A DNA stretch of 34,921 nucleotides from Mesorhizobium amorphae (GTDB taxonomy: Bacteria > Pseudomonadota > Alphaproteobacteria > Rhizobiales > Rhizobiaceae). Below are positions 1-8,353 of the stretch, in pieces. How positions within the stretch are numbered: position 1 is the stretch's first letter; each line of letters opens with the position of its first letter. The position numbers and the translations under genes were made by a program. The notes below the pieces were generated by a model that saw only the letters and a program-made list of their open reading frames with translations, ran no database searches and had not been told where the DNA came from. The DNA is taken from positions 1 to 34,921 of the forward strand of contig QFNI01000041.1 of assembly GCA_003240775.1 (NCBI GenBank). Direction: 5' to 3'.

Positions 1-1072
1 GGCAGCCTTCGGCGATTCCACGCTGCGCGGCCTCACCTCGCTCTTCATCGGATTGGCGCTCGGTCTGATCGGCATCGACCAGCTTACCGGCCAGGCGCGC
101 CTCACCTTCGGACTGCCCAACCTCTTCGACGGCATCGCCGTCACTACGCTCGCGGTTGCGCTCTTCGCCATCGGCGAGACGCTGGCCGTCGCGTCCACGC
201 GCTCGCGCACCATGGACGACAAGGTGCAGGCGGTGAAGGGCTCGGTCTGGATGAGCCGGGAGGACTGGCGCCGTTCGTGGAAGCCCTGGCTGCGCGGCAC
301 GGCGATCGGCTTTCCGATCGGCGCGATGCCGGCGGGCGGCGCGGATGTCTCGTCGTTTTTGTCCTATTCGACCGAGCGCAACTTCGCCAAGCATCCCGAA
401 GAGTTCGGCCACGGCGCCATTGAGGGCGTGGCCGGGCCTGAAGCTGCCAACAACGCGGCCGCTGCCGGCACGCTCGTGCCGCTGCTGACGCTCGGCTTGC
501 CGACCACGGCGACGGCGGCCATCATGCTTGCGGGCTTCCAGCAGTTCGGTCTTCAGCCGGGCCCGCTGCTGTTCGCCACCAACGCGCAACTCGTCTGGGG
601 CCTGATCGCGAGCCTGCTCGTCGCAAACCTGATGCTGCTCGTCTTGAACCTGCCCCTGATCGGGCTCTGGGTGAAGCTGCTCACCGTGCCGCGGCCCTGG
701 CTTTATGCGGGCATCCTGGTCTTCGCCACGCTCGGCACCATCGGCGCGGACGGCTCGACGTTCTTGTTAGGTCCCATCCCCGTCTCGTTCGGGCTGGGCC
801 TTCTGATGCTGTTTGGTCTGCTGGGCTACGGCCTGCGCCGCTTCGGCTATCCGATCGCACCCGTGGTGGTCGGATTGATCCTGGGGCCTATGGCCGAAAA
901 GAGCCTCAGGCAGGCCCTCCAGATCAGCCAGGGCGATCCCACCGCGCTCTTCCATTCCTGGATCGCCGTGGTGCTCTGGCTGCTTGCTGCGACAGCACTT
1001 CTCCTGCCGCTTTATCTGCGCGCGCGGGGCCGGGGCCGCGTTCTCGCACAACTGGGCGGCGACGAGGACTGA
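1..1072 (+). CDS. tctA: TctA-family tricarboxylate transporter large membrane subunit (5' end outside window)
   Basis: C-terminal part of the large, many-spanning membrane subunit of a tripartite tricarboxylate transporter (TTT family). It would move citrate-like carboxylates across the inner membrane with TctB and a periplasmic TctC. The frame is already open at base 2, so about 356 residues are visible of a family length near 500. Seen: a conserved block with GAMPAGGADVSSF and a downstream GLPTTATAAIML stretch, typical of the second TctA repeat, then five or six hydrophobic segments and a short basic tail. The family's first Gly-Pro-rich repeat is outside the window. An internal TTG at 53 is not a real start. 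The next gene is a tiny minus-strand one, so nothing continues this operon. The family call is secure; the substrate is not determined. Confidence 0.88.
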   Translation, partial: AAFGDSTLRGLTSLFIGLALGLIGIDQLTGQARLTFGLPNLFDGIAVTTLAVALFAIGETLAVASTRSRTMDDKVQAVKGSVWMSREDWRRSWKPWLRGTAIGFPIGAMPAGGADVSSFLSYSTERNFAKHPEEFGHGAIEGVAGPEAANNAAAAGTLVPLLTLGLPTTATAAIMLAGFQQFGLQPGPLLFATNAQLVWGLIASLLVANLMLLVLNLPLIGLWVKLLTVPRPWLYAGILVFATLGTIGADGSTFLLGPIPVSFGLGLLMLFGLLGYGLRRFGYPIAPVVVGLILGPMAEKSLRQALQISQGDPTALFHSWIAVVLWLLAATALLLPLYLRARGRGRVLAQLGGDED

Positions 1073-1111
1073 CGCGTCTTGATGTTCGCGTCCGGTTCGC
1101 CGGGCGCGGGC

Positions 1112-1270
1112 CTAGCGGCTGATGCGGCCGAACTGGTCGGGGTCGATGCCGAGCTCACGCAGATCGCGCGAACGAGGACGGCGGCCCCCTTCGATTGCGG
1201 CCGAAACCGCGATGGCGCTTCCCATCACGCCGAGGAAGCTGGCGAAACGGCTGGGACGGCGGGCAGTCAT
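1112..1270 (-). CDS. Small DUF1127/YjiS-like basic protein (52 aa)
   Basis: A 52-residue ORF with ATG at 1270 and a strong Shine-Dalgarno (AAGGAGG) 6 nt upstream. The N-terminal half is hydrophobic and basic (MTARRPSRFASFLGVMGSAI). The C-terminal half reads SRDLRELGIDPDQFGRISR and resembles the conserved tail of the small DUF1127/YjiS proteins that are abundant in Rhizobiales, where some have been tied to RNA turnover and phosphate or stress responses. No function can be derived from this sequence alone. A perfect 15-bp inverted repeat lies immediately upstream of the ribosome site. It is transcribed away from rimP. The gene call rests on the excellent ribosome site, typical start and plausible family tail; it could still be an unrelated small protein. 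Confidence 0.6.
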   Translation of the reverse strand: MTARRPSRFASFLGVMGSAIAVSAAIEGGRRPRSRDLRELGIDPDQFGRISR

Positions 1271-1283
1271 CGAAACCTCCTTA

Positions 1284-1298
1284 TTGTGCAGTGCACAA
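1284..1298. promoter_or_regulatory. Perfect 15-bp palindrome upstream of the small minus-strand gene
   Basis: TTGTGCA-G-TGCACAA is a perfect 7+1+7 inverted repeat whose edge is 14 bp from the ATG at 1270 and abuts the AAGGAGG ribosome site. Size and symmetry fit a dimeric repressor operator placed so that bound protein would block transcription or initiation. TGCA-rich palindromes of this type resemble published PhaR-type operators, but that match is from memory only. It could also act as a small RNA hairpin. Confidence 0.5.
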
Positions 1299-1421
1299 AA
1301 AGTAGTGACGCCCGGCGCCTGCCGCTATGCCTAATGCGGGATCGCAGGCATGCTTGTCACGCATGGCTCGTTTTGCCGCCTATAGCCGCGAGGCGCTTTC
1401 ACCGACAGCAATCCCACAGTC

Positions 1422-1450
1422 TTGCGCTTCCGCACCAAGCGGTCTATATG
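1422..1450 (+). promoter_or_regulatory. Candidate sigma-70 promoter of the rimP-nusA-infB operon
   Basis: A -35-like TTGCGC (1422-1427) and a -10-like TATATG (1445-1450) are separated by exactly 17 bp. It is the only good pair in the gap between the small minus-strand gene and rimP. Transcription would start near 1457, giving a leader of about 75 nt that includes the hairpin at 1478-1509. Confidence 0.5.
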
Positions 1451-1477
1451 AGCCGCAACTTCTTGGTCGGCTTGACG

Positions 1478-1509
1478 AAGAGTGGGTCCCCCCGGTCCCG
1501 CTCTTTTTT
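1478..1509 (+). terminator. Terminator-like hairpin in the rimP leader (possible attenuator)
   Basis: Stem 1478-1486 (AAGAGTGGG) pairs with 1497-1505 (CCCGCTCTT, one G-T pair) around a 10-nt loop. The 3' arm runs into a TTTTTT tract at 1504-1509. It lies between the candidate promoter and the rimP ATG at 1534, so it would end transcription before the operon unless read through. The next genes encode RimP and the antitermination factor NusA, so feedback by NusA is an attractive inference, not shown. Confidence 0.55.
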
Positions 1510-1533
1510 ATTGCCGCAAGCCCAGGGGCTTTC

Positions 1534-2163
1534 ATGACGGCAGACACTCCCTTTTCCGACGACCGGCTGATCCGCGAGCATGGAACGGATGCGCGGGTGG
1601 CGGCGATCGTGGGGCCGGTGCTCGGGCCGCTCGGCTATCGCCTCGTGCGGGTTCGCGTGTCCGGCCAAAACGGATTGACGCTCCAGATCATGGCCGAGCG
1701 CAGCGACGGCACGATGACGGTGGAGGATTGCGAAACCGTGAGCCGGGCGATCTCGCCGGTGCTCGAGGCTGCCGATCCGATCCCCGACGCCTACCATCTC
1801 GAAGTGTCATCGCCGGGCATCGACCGCCCACTGGTACGCGCTTCCGACTTCGGGGATTGGGCTGGCCACATCGTCAAGCTCGAGACCTCTGTGATGGTGG
1901 AGGGCCGCAAGCGCTTTCGCGGCAAGATCGCAGAGGCGAGCGAGACGAGCGTCACGATCGAGCGCGACGCGGCCTCTTACGGTGATGCGCCCACTGTGGC
2001 GATCCCGCTCGATGCGGTTTCGGATGCGCGCCTCGTGCTCACCGACGAGCTGATCCGTGAGTCGCTCGCCAAGGACAAGAAGGCCCGCCAAGCCGCCAAG
2101 CGCGGCGAGGCCGCCAACGAAAACGACGAGCCCGAAACGGACGACAGTTCCGCCGAAGGGTGA
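1534..2163 (+). CDS. rimP: Ribosome maturation factor RimP
   Basis: A 209-residue RimP (formerly YhbC/P15a), needed for 30S subunit maturation in the cytoplasm. Seen: an N-terminal alpha/beta domain (about 20-95) with the LEVSSPGIDRPL motif near residue 90, then the C-terminal Sm-like barrel (about 100-175). A charged, low-complexity tail (Lys/Glu/Asp/Ser) of about 30 residues is typical of rhizobial versions. ATG at 1534 is chosen because MTADTPF begins the conserved region and an AGGGG sequence precedes it; the frame stays open upstream to 1327, but that part overlaps the promoter and hairpin. The stop is 17 nt before nusA, with which it forms the classic operon. Confidence 0.93.
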   Translation: MTADTPFSDDRLIREHGTDARVAAIVGPVLGPLGYRLVRVRVSGQNGLTLQIMAERSDGTMTVEDCETVSRAISPVLEAADPIPDAYHLEVSSPGIDRPLVRASDFGDWAGHIVKLETSVMVEGRKRFRGKIAEASETSVTIERDAASYGDAPTVAIPLDAVSDARLVLTDELIRESLAKDKKARQAAKRGEAANENDEPETDDSSAEG

Positions 2164-2180
2164 ACAGAGGAGAATCCGCA

Positions 2181-3773
2181 ATGGCCGTCAGCGCCAACAG
2201 GCTTGAGCTTCTGCAGATCGCGGACGCGGTCGCGCGGGAAAAATCGATCGACAAGTCCATCGTGATCTCGGCCATGGCCGATGCGATCCAGAAGGCGGCC
2301 CGCGCGCGCTACGGCCAGGAAACCAACATCCGCGCCGACATCAACCCCCAGACGGGCGAGATGAAGCTGCAGCGCCTGATGGAGGTCGTCGAGACCGTCG
2401 AGGAATACGACCGCCAGATAGCTTTGGTGGATGCGCGCCGCCGCAACCCCGATGCCCAAGTCGGTGACTTCATCGCCGAACAGCTGCCGCCGATGGATTT
2501 CGGCCGCATCGCGGCGCAATCCGCCAAGCAGGTGATCGTGCAGAAGGTGCGCGAGGCCGAGCGCGACCGTCAGTTCGAGGAATACCAGGACCGCGTGGGC
2601 GAGATCGTCAACGGCACCGTGAAGCGCGTCGAATACGGCAACGTGATCGTGGATCTCGGCCGTGGCGAAGCCATCGTGCGCCGCGACGAACTGATCCCGC
2701 GCGAGAACTTCAAGTATGGCGACCGTATTCGCGCCTATGTCTACGATGTGCGCCGCGAACAGCGCGGGCCCCAGATCTTTCTGTCGCGCACGCATCCGCA
2801 GTTCATGGCGAAACTCTTCACCATGGAAGTGCCCGAGATCTATGACGGCATCATCGAGATCAAGTCGGTGGCGCGCGATCCCGGCTCGCGTGCCAAGATA
2901 GCGGTGATCTCCCGCGATTCCTCGATCGACCCCGTCGGCGCTTGTGTCGGCATGCGCGGCTCCCGCGTGCAGGCCGTGGTCGGCGAGCTTCAGGGCGAGA
3001 AGATCGACATCATCCCCTGGCGTCAGGATGCGGCGGGCTTCATCGTCAACGCGCTCCAGCCGGCGGAAGTCGCCAAGGTCGTGCTCGACGAGGACGCCGA
3101 GCGTATTGAAGTCGTGGTGCCCGATGACCAACTGTCACTTGCCATCGGCCGTCGCGGCCAGAACGTGCGCCTCGCTTCGCAGCTGACGGGCTGGGACATC
3201 GACATCCTCACCGAGGAAGAAGAAAGCTCGCGCCGCCAGAAGGAGTTCACCGAGCGTTCCGCCCTCTTCATGGAAGCGCTCAATGTGGACGAGATGGTGG
3301 GCCAGGTGCTCGCCTCGGAAGGCTTCTCCTCGGTCGAGGAAGTGGCCTATGTCGAAGCAGACGAGATCGCCACGATCGACGGTTTCGACGAGGAGACGGC
3401 TGCCGAGATCCAGACGCGCGCCCGCGAATATCTGGAGCAGGTCGAGGCCGAGCACGATGCGCGCCGCGTGGAACTGGGCGTGGAGGACGAGCTGCGCGAG
3501 ATCCCCGGCATCACCACCGCGATGATGGTCGCGCTGGGCGAGGACGGCGTGAAGACGGTGGAGGATTTCGCCGGCTACGCGGTCGACGACCTCACCGGCT
3601 GGAAGGAGCGCAAGGACGGCGAGACCAAGACCTATCCGGGCGTTCTGCAGGGCCACGAGGTCAGCCGCGCGGATGCGGAAGCGATGGTGATGGCTGCCCG
3701 CCTCAAGGCCGGGTGGATCGAGGCGAGCGAGGAAGAGCCCGCCGACGAAGCCGCCACCGAAGCGGCCGAGTAA
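2181..3773 (+). CDS. nusA: Transcription termination/antitermination factor NusA
   Basis: A 530-residue NusA that binds RNA polymerase and nascent RNA and controls pausing, termination and antitermination. Domains in order: N-terminal RNAP-binding domain (about 1-130), S1 domain (about 137-200, beginning near DRVGEIVNGTVKRV), KH1 (around VGMRGSRVQAV, about 250-280) and KH2 (around AIGRRGQNVRLAS, about 320-345). Two C-terminal helical acidic repeats follow (about 365-430 and 440-515), with a Glu/Ala-rich tail. ATG at 2181 is preceded by AGAGGAGA at good spacing; a GTG at 2160 overlapping the rimP stop would only add seven residues. NusA autoregulation of this operon is known in other bacteria and fits the leader hairpin. 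Confidence 0.96.
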   Translation: MAVSANRLELLQIADAVAREKSIDKSIVISAMADAIQKAARARYGQETNIRADINPQTGEMKLQRLMEVVETVEEYDRQIALVDARRRNPDAQVGDFIAEQLPPMDFGRIAAQSAKQVIVQKVREAERDRQFEEYQDRVGEIVNGTVKRVEYGNVIVDLGRGEAIVRRDELIPRENFKYGDRIRAYVYDVRREQRGPQIFLSRTHPQFMAKLFTMEVPEIYDGIIEIKSVARDPGSRAKIAVISRDSSIDPVGACVGMRGSRVQAVVGELQGEKIDIIPWRQDAAGFIVNALQPAEVAKVVLDEDAERIEVVVPDDQLSLAIGRRGQNVRLASQLTGWDIDILTEEEESSRRQKEFTERSALFMEALNVDEMVGQVLASEGFSSVEEVAYVEADEIATIDGFDEETAAEIQTRAREYLEQVEAEHDARRVELGVEDELREIPGITTAMMVALGEDGVKTVEDFAGYAVDDLTGWKERKDGETKTYPGVLQGHEVSRADAEAMVMAARLKAGWIEASEEEPADEAATEAAE

Positions 3774-3797
3774 GGGCTGTGAGGCGCAGAGCGGGCG

Positions 3798-4475
3798 ATG
3801 GTGCGGAAGGCAGAAGAAGAGGTGAACGACCGCACCTGCATCGTCTCGCGCGAGACAACCACGCCGGATGAACTGATCCGGTTCGTCGCCGCGCCCGATG
3901 GCGCGGTGGTGCCCGACCTGAAGCGGCAATTGCCGGGCAGGGGGTGCTGGGTCACCGGCACCCGCGCGCATCTGGAGAAAGCGCTCAAGCGCAAGCTTTT
4001 CCCCCGCGCGCTGAAGGCCGATGTCGTCGCCCCGCCCGATCTTGCCGATCAGGTGGAGCGGCTCTTGGAGCGCAATGCGCTGGGTGCGCTCGGGCTCGCC
4101 CGCAAGGCGGGTTCGGTGGTGCTGGGTGCTGCCCAGGTGGAGGCCGCCGTGCGCTCGGGCAAGGCGTGGATCGTGTTCCACGCCCATGAGGCGTCGCCTG
4201 ACGGCGTGCGCAAGATCACGAATGCGCGACGCGCGGTCGTTCACATGGAAGGGCCGGAAATCGCCTCTTACAAACTGTTCGATGAGGCCCAAATGGGTTT
4301 GGCATTGGGCGGGACAAATGTGATACATGCTGCCGTGCTCGGCGAAAGTGCCGGCAAGGCGGTGGAAAAGCGCGTTCTCGCGCTCCACCGGTTCCGGGGT
4401 GGCGACCCCGATGATGGCCGGCCGATCGATGAGAGAATAGCGGCAGACCGCAATGCCGCAGAGGATCAGGAATGA
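3798..4475 (+). CDS. RNA-binding protein: YlxR (DUF448) domain fused to an L7Ae-like domain
   Basis: A 225-residue protein joining two RNA-binding modules that are separate genes (ylxR and ylxQ) in Firmicutes. The N-terminal DUF448/YlxR part (about 10-80) shows DRTCIVSRE, DELIRFVAAPDG and the signature PGRGCWVTG. The C-terminal part (about 90-190) is L7Ae/L30e-like, with LGLARKAGSVVLGAAQVEAAV. The last 35 residues are charged and disordered. The position between nusA and infB is the conserved one. ATG 3798 follows the nusA stop by 24 nt with a weak ribosome site (a GTG follows directly at 3801). The stop shares an ATGA with the infB start, so translation is probably coupled. YlxR has been linked to RNase P and transcription control in other bacteria; the role here is inferred. 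Confidence 0.88.
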   Translation: MVRKAEEEVNDRTCIVSRETTTPDELIRFVAAPDGAVVPDLKRQLPGRGCWVTGTRAHLEKALKRKLFPRALKADVVAPPDLADQVERLLERNALGALGLARKAGSVVLGAAQVEAAVRSGKAWIVFHAHEASPDGVRKITNARRAVVHMEGPEIASYKLFDEAQMGLALGGTNVIHAAVLGESAGKAVEKRVLALHRFRGGDPDDGRPIDERIAADRNAAEDQE

Positions 4476-7135
4476 GTGACACGAAATCGGGTGACGACAA
4501 GACGCTGAGCATGGGCGGAAAGAAGCCGCTCACGTTGAAGCGGCCCGGCATCGAGCAGGGCACGGTGCGTCAGAACTTCAGCCATGGCCGCTCCAAGGCG
4601 GTCGTGGTGGAAACCAAGAAGCGCAAGTTCACGGCTCCCGGCGAGACGAGCAGGCCCGAAACGCCGGCTCCTGCCGCTGCGCCCGTGGCTCCCGCGCCCA
4701 AGCCCGCGCCTGCCGCCGCCGCAACCGCGCCGCAGCCGGTCGCCCCGCCGCGTCCGCGCCCGGCCGTGACGCCGATCCAGGCGCCGGCCGTGGCCGAGCG
4801 TCCGCGTCCCCAGGCGCCCGCCAGCCGTCCGGGTGGTGGCATGGTGCTGAACACGCTGTCGTCGAGCGAGATCGAGGCGCGTCGCCGCGCGCTCGAAGGC
4901 TCCAAGGCGCGTGAGACCGAGGATCGCGCTCGCGCCGCCGAGGAAGCCAAGCGCCGCGCCGAGGACGAGGAGCGCCGTCGCCGCGAGCGTGAGGAATCCG
5001 CGCGCCGCCAGGCCGAAGAGGAAGCCCGCATCCAGAAGGAAGCGGAAGACCGTCGTCGCGCCGAAGAAGAAGCCAAGCGCCGCACGCCCAAGGTGGAGCT
5101 CGTCAACTCGGCCGATGAAGAGGCCGAAGAAGAGCGCCGTCCGGCTGCCGCCCGTGGTCCCGGTGCCGGCCCCGCCGCGCGCCGGCCCGCGCCCCGCATC
5201 GAGCCGGCTCGGGCGCCCGCCCGCACCAAGGGTGCAGACGACCGCCGTCGCGGCAAGCTCACCGTTTCGGCCGCGACGTCGGACGAGGCGGATGCGCGCG
5301 CCCGCTCGCTTTCGGCCATGCGTCGCCGCCAGGAGAAGTTCAAGCGCGCGATGTACGAGCAGCCGCGCGAGAAGATCACGCGCGAAGTGGTTCTGCCCGA
5401 GACGATCACCATCCAGGATCTTGCGAGCCGCATGTCGGAGCGCGCGGTCGAAGTGGTGAAATACTTCATGAAGCAGGGCCAGATCATGAAGCCCGGCGAC
5501 GTGATCGACGCCGATACCGCGGAACTGGTCGCCGGCGAGTTCGGCCACACGGTTCGCCGTGTCGCGGAATCCGACATCGAGGAAGGTCTGTTCGACATCG
5601 CCGACCGTCCCGAGGACATGGAGCCCCGCCCGCCGGTGGTCACCATCATGGGCCACGTCGACCACGGCAAGACCTCGCTGCTCGACGCCATCCGCAACGC
5701 GTCCGTCGTGTCGGGCGAAGCGGGCGGCATCACCCAGCATATCGGCGCCTATCAGGTCGAGAAGAACGGTCACAAGATCACCTTCATCGACACGCCGGGC
5801 CACGCAGCCTTCACGGCCATGCGTGCCCGCGGCGCCCAGGCGACCGACATCGCGATCCTCGTGGTGGCGGCCGACGACAGCGTGATGCCGCAGACGATCG
5901 AGTCGATCAGCCATGCCAAGGCTGCCGGCGTGCCGATCATCGTGGCCATCAACAAGATGGACAAGCCGTCTGCCGACCCGCAGAAGGTGCGCACCCAGCT
6001 CCTCCAGCACGAGGTGTTCGTGGAGAGCATGGGCGGCGAGACGCTGGACGTGGAAGTCTCGGCCAAGACCGGAGCGGGCCTCGACAAGCTGTTGGAGACC
6101 ATCCTTCTGCAGGCCGAAGTGCTCGACCTCCAGGCGAACCCCGAGCGCACGGCGGAAGGCGTGGTCATCGAAGCCAAGCTCGACAAGGGCCGTGGCTCGG
6201 TCGCGACCGTTCTCGTGCAGACCGGCACGCTTCTGCCCGGTGACATCCTGGTCGCCGGCAACGAGTGGGGCCGCGTGCGCGCGGTGGTGGACGATCGCGG
6301 CGAGTTCCTCGACGAGGCGTTGCCTTCGACGCCCGTCGAAATCCTTGGCCTTTCCGGCACTCCCCAGGCGGGCGACCGCTTCGCCGTGGTGAACGACGAA
6401 AGCCGCGCTCGCGAGATCACCGAGTATCGCCAGCGCATGGCGCGCGACAAGGCCGCGGCCCGCCACGCGGGCAGCCGCGGCTCGCTCGAGCAGATGATGA
6501 GCCAACTCCAGACCTCGGGTCTCAAGGAGTTCCCGCTGATCATCAAGGGCGACGTATCGGGGTCGGTGGAAGCCATCGTCGCAGCCCTCGACAAGCTCGG
6601 CACCGACGAGGTGCGTGCGCGCATCGTGTTCGCGGGCGCCGGCGGCATCACCGAAACCGACGTGTCGCTCGCCGACACTTCGGGTGCGGCCATGATCGGC
6701 TTCAACGTGCGTGCCAACGCCCAGGCCCGCACGGCGGCCGAGCGCGCCGGCATCGACATCCGCTACTACAACATCATCTACAACCTCGTGGATGACGTGA
6801 AGGCGGCCATGTCGGGCCTGCTCTCGCCCGAGCGTCGCGAGACCTTCATCGGCAATGCCGAAATCCTGGAGGTGTTCGACATCACCAAGATCGGCAAGGT
6901 CGCAGGCTGCCGCGTCACTGAAGGCAAGGTCGAGCGCGGTGCCGGTGTCCGCCTGATCCGCGACAACGTGGTGATCCACGAAGGCACGCTGAAGACGCTC
7001 AAGCGCTTCAAGGACGAGGTTGCGGAAGTTCCCGTGGGCCAGGAATGCGGCATGGCGTTCCAGAACTACGAGAACATCCAGGCCGGCGACGTCATCGAGT
7101 GCTTCCGCGTGGAGATGGTAACGCGCACCCTCTAA
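4472..7135 (+). CDS. infB: Translation initiation factor IF-2
   Basis: An 887-residue IF-2, the GTPase that places initiator fMet-tRNA on the 30S subunit and promotes subunit joining. Seen: IF2-associated N-terminal segment, a long Pro/Ala-rich region (about 55-125), a highly charged Glu/Arg coiled-coil stretch (about 130-210), the IF2-N domain (about 305-360), then the G domain with GHVDHGKT (394-401), DTPGH (440-444) and NKMDK (494-498). The beta-barrel and C-terminal fMet-tRNA-binding domains follow to the end. The length matches rhizobial IF-2. The start ATG (4472) overlaps the stop of the YlxR-L7Ae gene by 4 nt. A strong intrinsic terminator follows the stop after 15 nt, closing this transcription unit. 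Confidence 0.97.
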   Translation: MSDTKSGDDKTLSMGGKKPLTLKRPGIEQGTVRQNFSHGRSKAVVVETKKRKFTAPGETSRPETPAPAAAPVAPAPKPAPAAAATAPQPVAPPRPRPAVTPIQAPAVAERPRPQAPASRPGGGMVLNTLSSSEIEARRRALEGSKARETEDRARAAEEAKRRAEDEERRRREREESARRQAEEEARIQKEAEDRRRAEEEAKRRTPKVELVNSADEEAEEERRPAAARGPGAGPAARRPAPRIEPARAPARTKGADDRRRGKLTVSAATSDEADARARSLSAMRRRQEKFKRAMYEQPREKITREVVLPETITIQDLASRMSERAVEVVKYFMKQGQIMKPGDVIDADTAELVAGEFGHTVRRVAESDIEEGLFDIADRPEDMEPRPPVVTIMGHVDHGKTSLLDAIRNASVVSGEAGGITQHIGAYQVEKNGHKITFIDTPGHAAFTAMRARGAQATDIAILVVAADDSVMPQTIESISHAKAAGVPIIVAINKMDKPSADPQKVRTQLLQHEVFVESMGGETLDVEVSAKTGAGLDKLLETILLQAEVLDLQANPERTAEGVVIEAKLDKGRGSVATVLVQTGTLLPGDILVAGNEWGRVRAVVDDRGEFLDEALPSTPVEILGLSGTPQAGDRFAVVNDESRAREITEYRQRMARDKAAARHAGSRGSLEQMMSQLQTSGLKEFPLIIKGDVSGSVEAIVAALDKLGTDEVRARIVFAGAGGITETDVSLADTSGAAMIGFNVRANAQARTAAERAGIDIRYYNIIYNLVDDVKAAMSGLLSPERRETFIGNAEILEVFDITKIGKVAGCRVTEGKVERGAGVRLIRDNVVIHEGTLKTLKRFKDEVAEVPVGQECGMAFQNYENIQAGDVIECFRVEMVTRTL

Positions 7136-7150
7136 ACGCGCAGATCAAAG

Positions 7151-7188
7151 GGCGGCAGGTCGACGAGACCTGCCGCCTTTCGTTTTTT
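7151..7188 (+). terminator. Intrinsic terminator after infB
   Basis: A perfect 11-bp stem, GGCGGCAGGTC (7151-7161) with GACCTGCCGCC (7167-7177), and a 5-nt loop, followed by TTTCGTTTTTT. This is a textbook rho-independent terminator 15 nt past the infB stop. It separates rimP-infB from rbfA onward, so rbfA needs its own promoter between 7189 and 7271 or read-through. Confidence 0.92.
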
Positions 7189-7271
7189 CGGGCATGCACA
7201 TTGCTCGTTGGTGAGCTTGGCGCGCATCATTGGATGCGGCCCAATCTCGCCTCCTGTGAAAGTTTCCGCTT

Positions 7272-7667
7272 ATGTCGAGCGCCTCCAATGGCCCTTCCCA
7301 GCGCCAGCTTCGTGTCGGCGAGCAGGTGCGCCATGCACTGGCTGAGATGCTGCAGCGTCGCGAGCTGCAGGACGACCTGATCGAATCCACCGTGATCTCG
7401 GTGGGCGAGGTGCGCATGTCACCCGACCTGAAGATCGCGACTGCCTTCGTGGTGCCGCTGGGTGCCAAAGACGAGGCGGGCGTGGTGGAAGCGCTCAACC
7501 GCCACGCCAAGTTCATCCGCGGCCGCATGTCGCCCAAGCTGCGCCAGATGAAGTACATGCCCGAGTTCCGCTTCCGGCTCGACACCTCCTACGACAACAT
7601 GACCCGCATCGACGCGCTTCTGCGATCGCCCGAGGTGGCGCGCGATCTGGACGGGGAAGGGGAATGA
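7272..7667 (+). CDS. rbfA: 30S ribosome-binding factor RbfA
   Basis: A 131-residue RbfA, a KH-fold protein that binds the 30S precursor and aids 16S 5'-end maturation, especially in the cold. The family core is clear: SQRQLRVGEQVRHALAEML at the N-terminus, then VISVGEVRMSPDLKIATAFV and the C-terminal FRLDTSYDNMTRIDALL. The basic segment HAKFIRGRMSPKLRQMKY fits the RNA-facing surface. ATG 7272 gives the normal length. It follows the infB terminator by 83 bp, and its last codon overlaps the next gene's start (ATGA at 7664-7667), so the downstream membrane-protein gene is translationally coupled to it. Confidence 0.94.
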   Translation: MSSASNGPSQRQLRVGEQVRHALAEMLQRRELQDDLIESTVISVGEVRMSPDLKIATAFVVPLGAKDEAGVVEALNRHAKFIRGRMSPKLRQMKYMPEFRFRLDTSYDNMTRIDALLRSPEVARDLDGEGE

Positions 7668-8329
7668 ACCCCCCGCGTGTCCCGCGCGTCTGGGGCACGG
7701 AACGCGTCGAGTTCGTCAAGCACTTCGCGCTGACGCCCGAAGACCATATCAAGCTTTCGCTCGAGAACCGCCAGTTCGTTTCCTTGCCGATGCTTGCGGG
7801 GGTCGTCGCGTTTGTCGCGCTCTTCATCTCGCTGATCGCCACATACGAGCTGTGGCAGAGCGGAGAGACCGCGCAGTTCTTCCTCCAAAACGCGGTCGTG
7901 CTCGTTGTTGCCCTGGCGGGCGCGGCACTTCTGCTGCGTCCCCTGCGCCTGGCCTTGCGCTGGTGGACCGCGCGTGCGCTCCGGGCCGCGGGCCGGGTGG
8001 ACGATCCCATCACCATGGTCGCCAACGAGAACGGGCTCGATGTGGTCTGGCACGGCCAGCGCAACCATTGTCCGTGGCCGAGCTTCCACGCGATCGAGGA
8101 AGACGAGGGCACTTTCTATTTCTGGATCACGGTCACAGTCGGCTATGGGCTGCCCGCGCGCGTGTTCGATTCGCCCGACGAGCAGAACGCGTTCCGCGAG
8201 CACCTCACGCGCTGGGCCGGTGCAGCGCCTGTGTCGCCGCCGATCCTGGCGCGCATGGGCGATCTGGCGCGCGACCGGCTTCTGAAAGAAACGAGACTTC
8301 ATGACGAGCAGACACGATCCCATGCCTGA
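7664..8329 (+). CDS. YcxB-like two-pass membrane protein of unknown function
   Basis: A 221-residue protein. Two transmembrane segments are visible (about residues 41-63 and 71-92). After them comes a soluble C-terminal domain of about 110 residues with DDPITMVANENGLDV, CPWPSFHAIEEDEGTFYFWI and a terminal basic helix. This layout matches YcxB-like proteins (PF14317 type), where a membrane hairpin is followed by a small PH-like beta domain. The function is unknown. The start codon overlaps the rbfA stop by 4 nt and the stop is 24 nt before truB, so it sits inside the ribosome/tRNA maturation operon, an unusual place for this family. Confidence 0.7.
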   Translation: MNPPRVPRVWGTERVEFVKHFALTPEDHIKLSLENRQFVSLPMLAGVVAFVALFISLIATYELWQSGETAQFFLQNAVVLVVALAGAALLLRPLRLALRWWTARALRAAGRVDDPITMVANENGLDVVWHGQRNHCPWPSFHAIEEDEGTFYFWITVTVGYGLPARVFDSPDEQNAFREHLTRWAGAAPVSPPILARMGDLARDRLLKETRLHDEQTRSHA

Positions 8330-8353
8330 ACCCACCACCGGGAGCGCCTGCTG

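Noticed and set aside
4466..6979. 837-codon open frame antisense to infB
   Set aside because: Shadow of infB codon bias, with low-complexity composition and no ribosome site.
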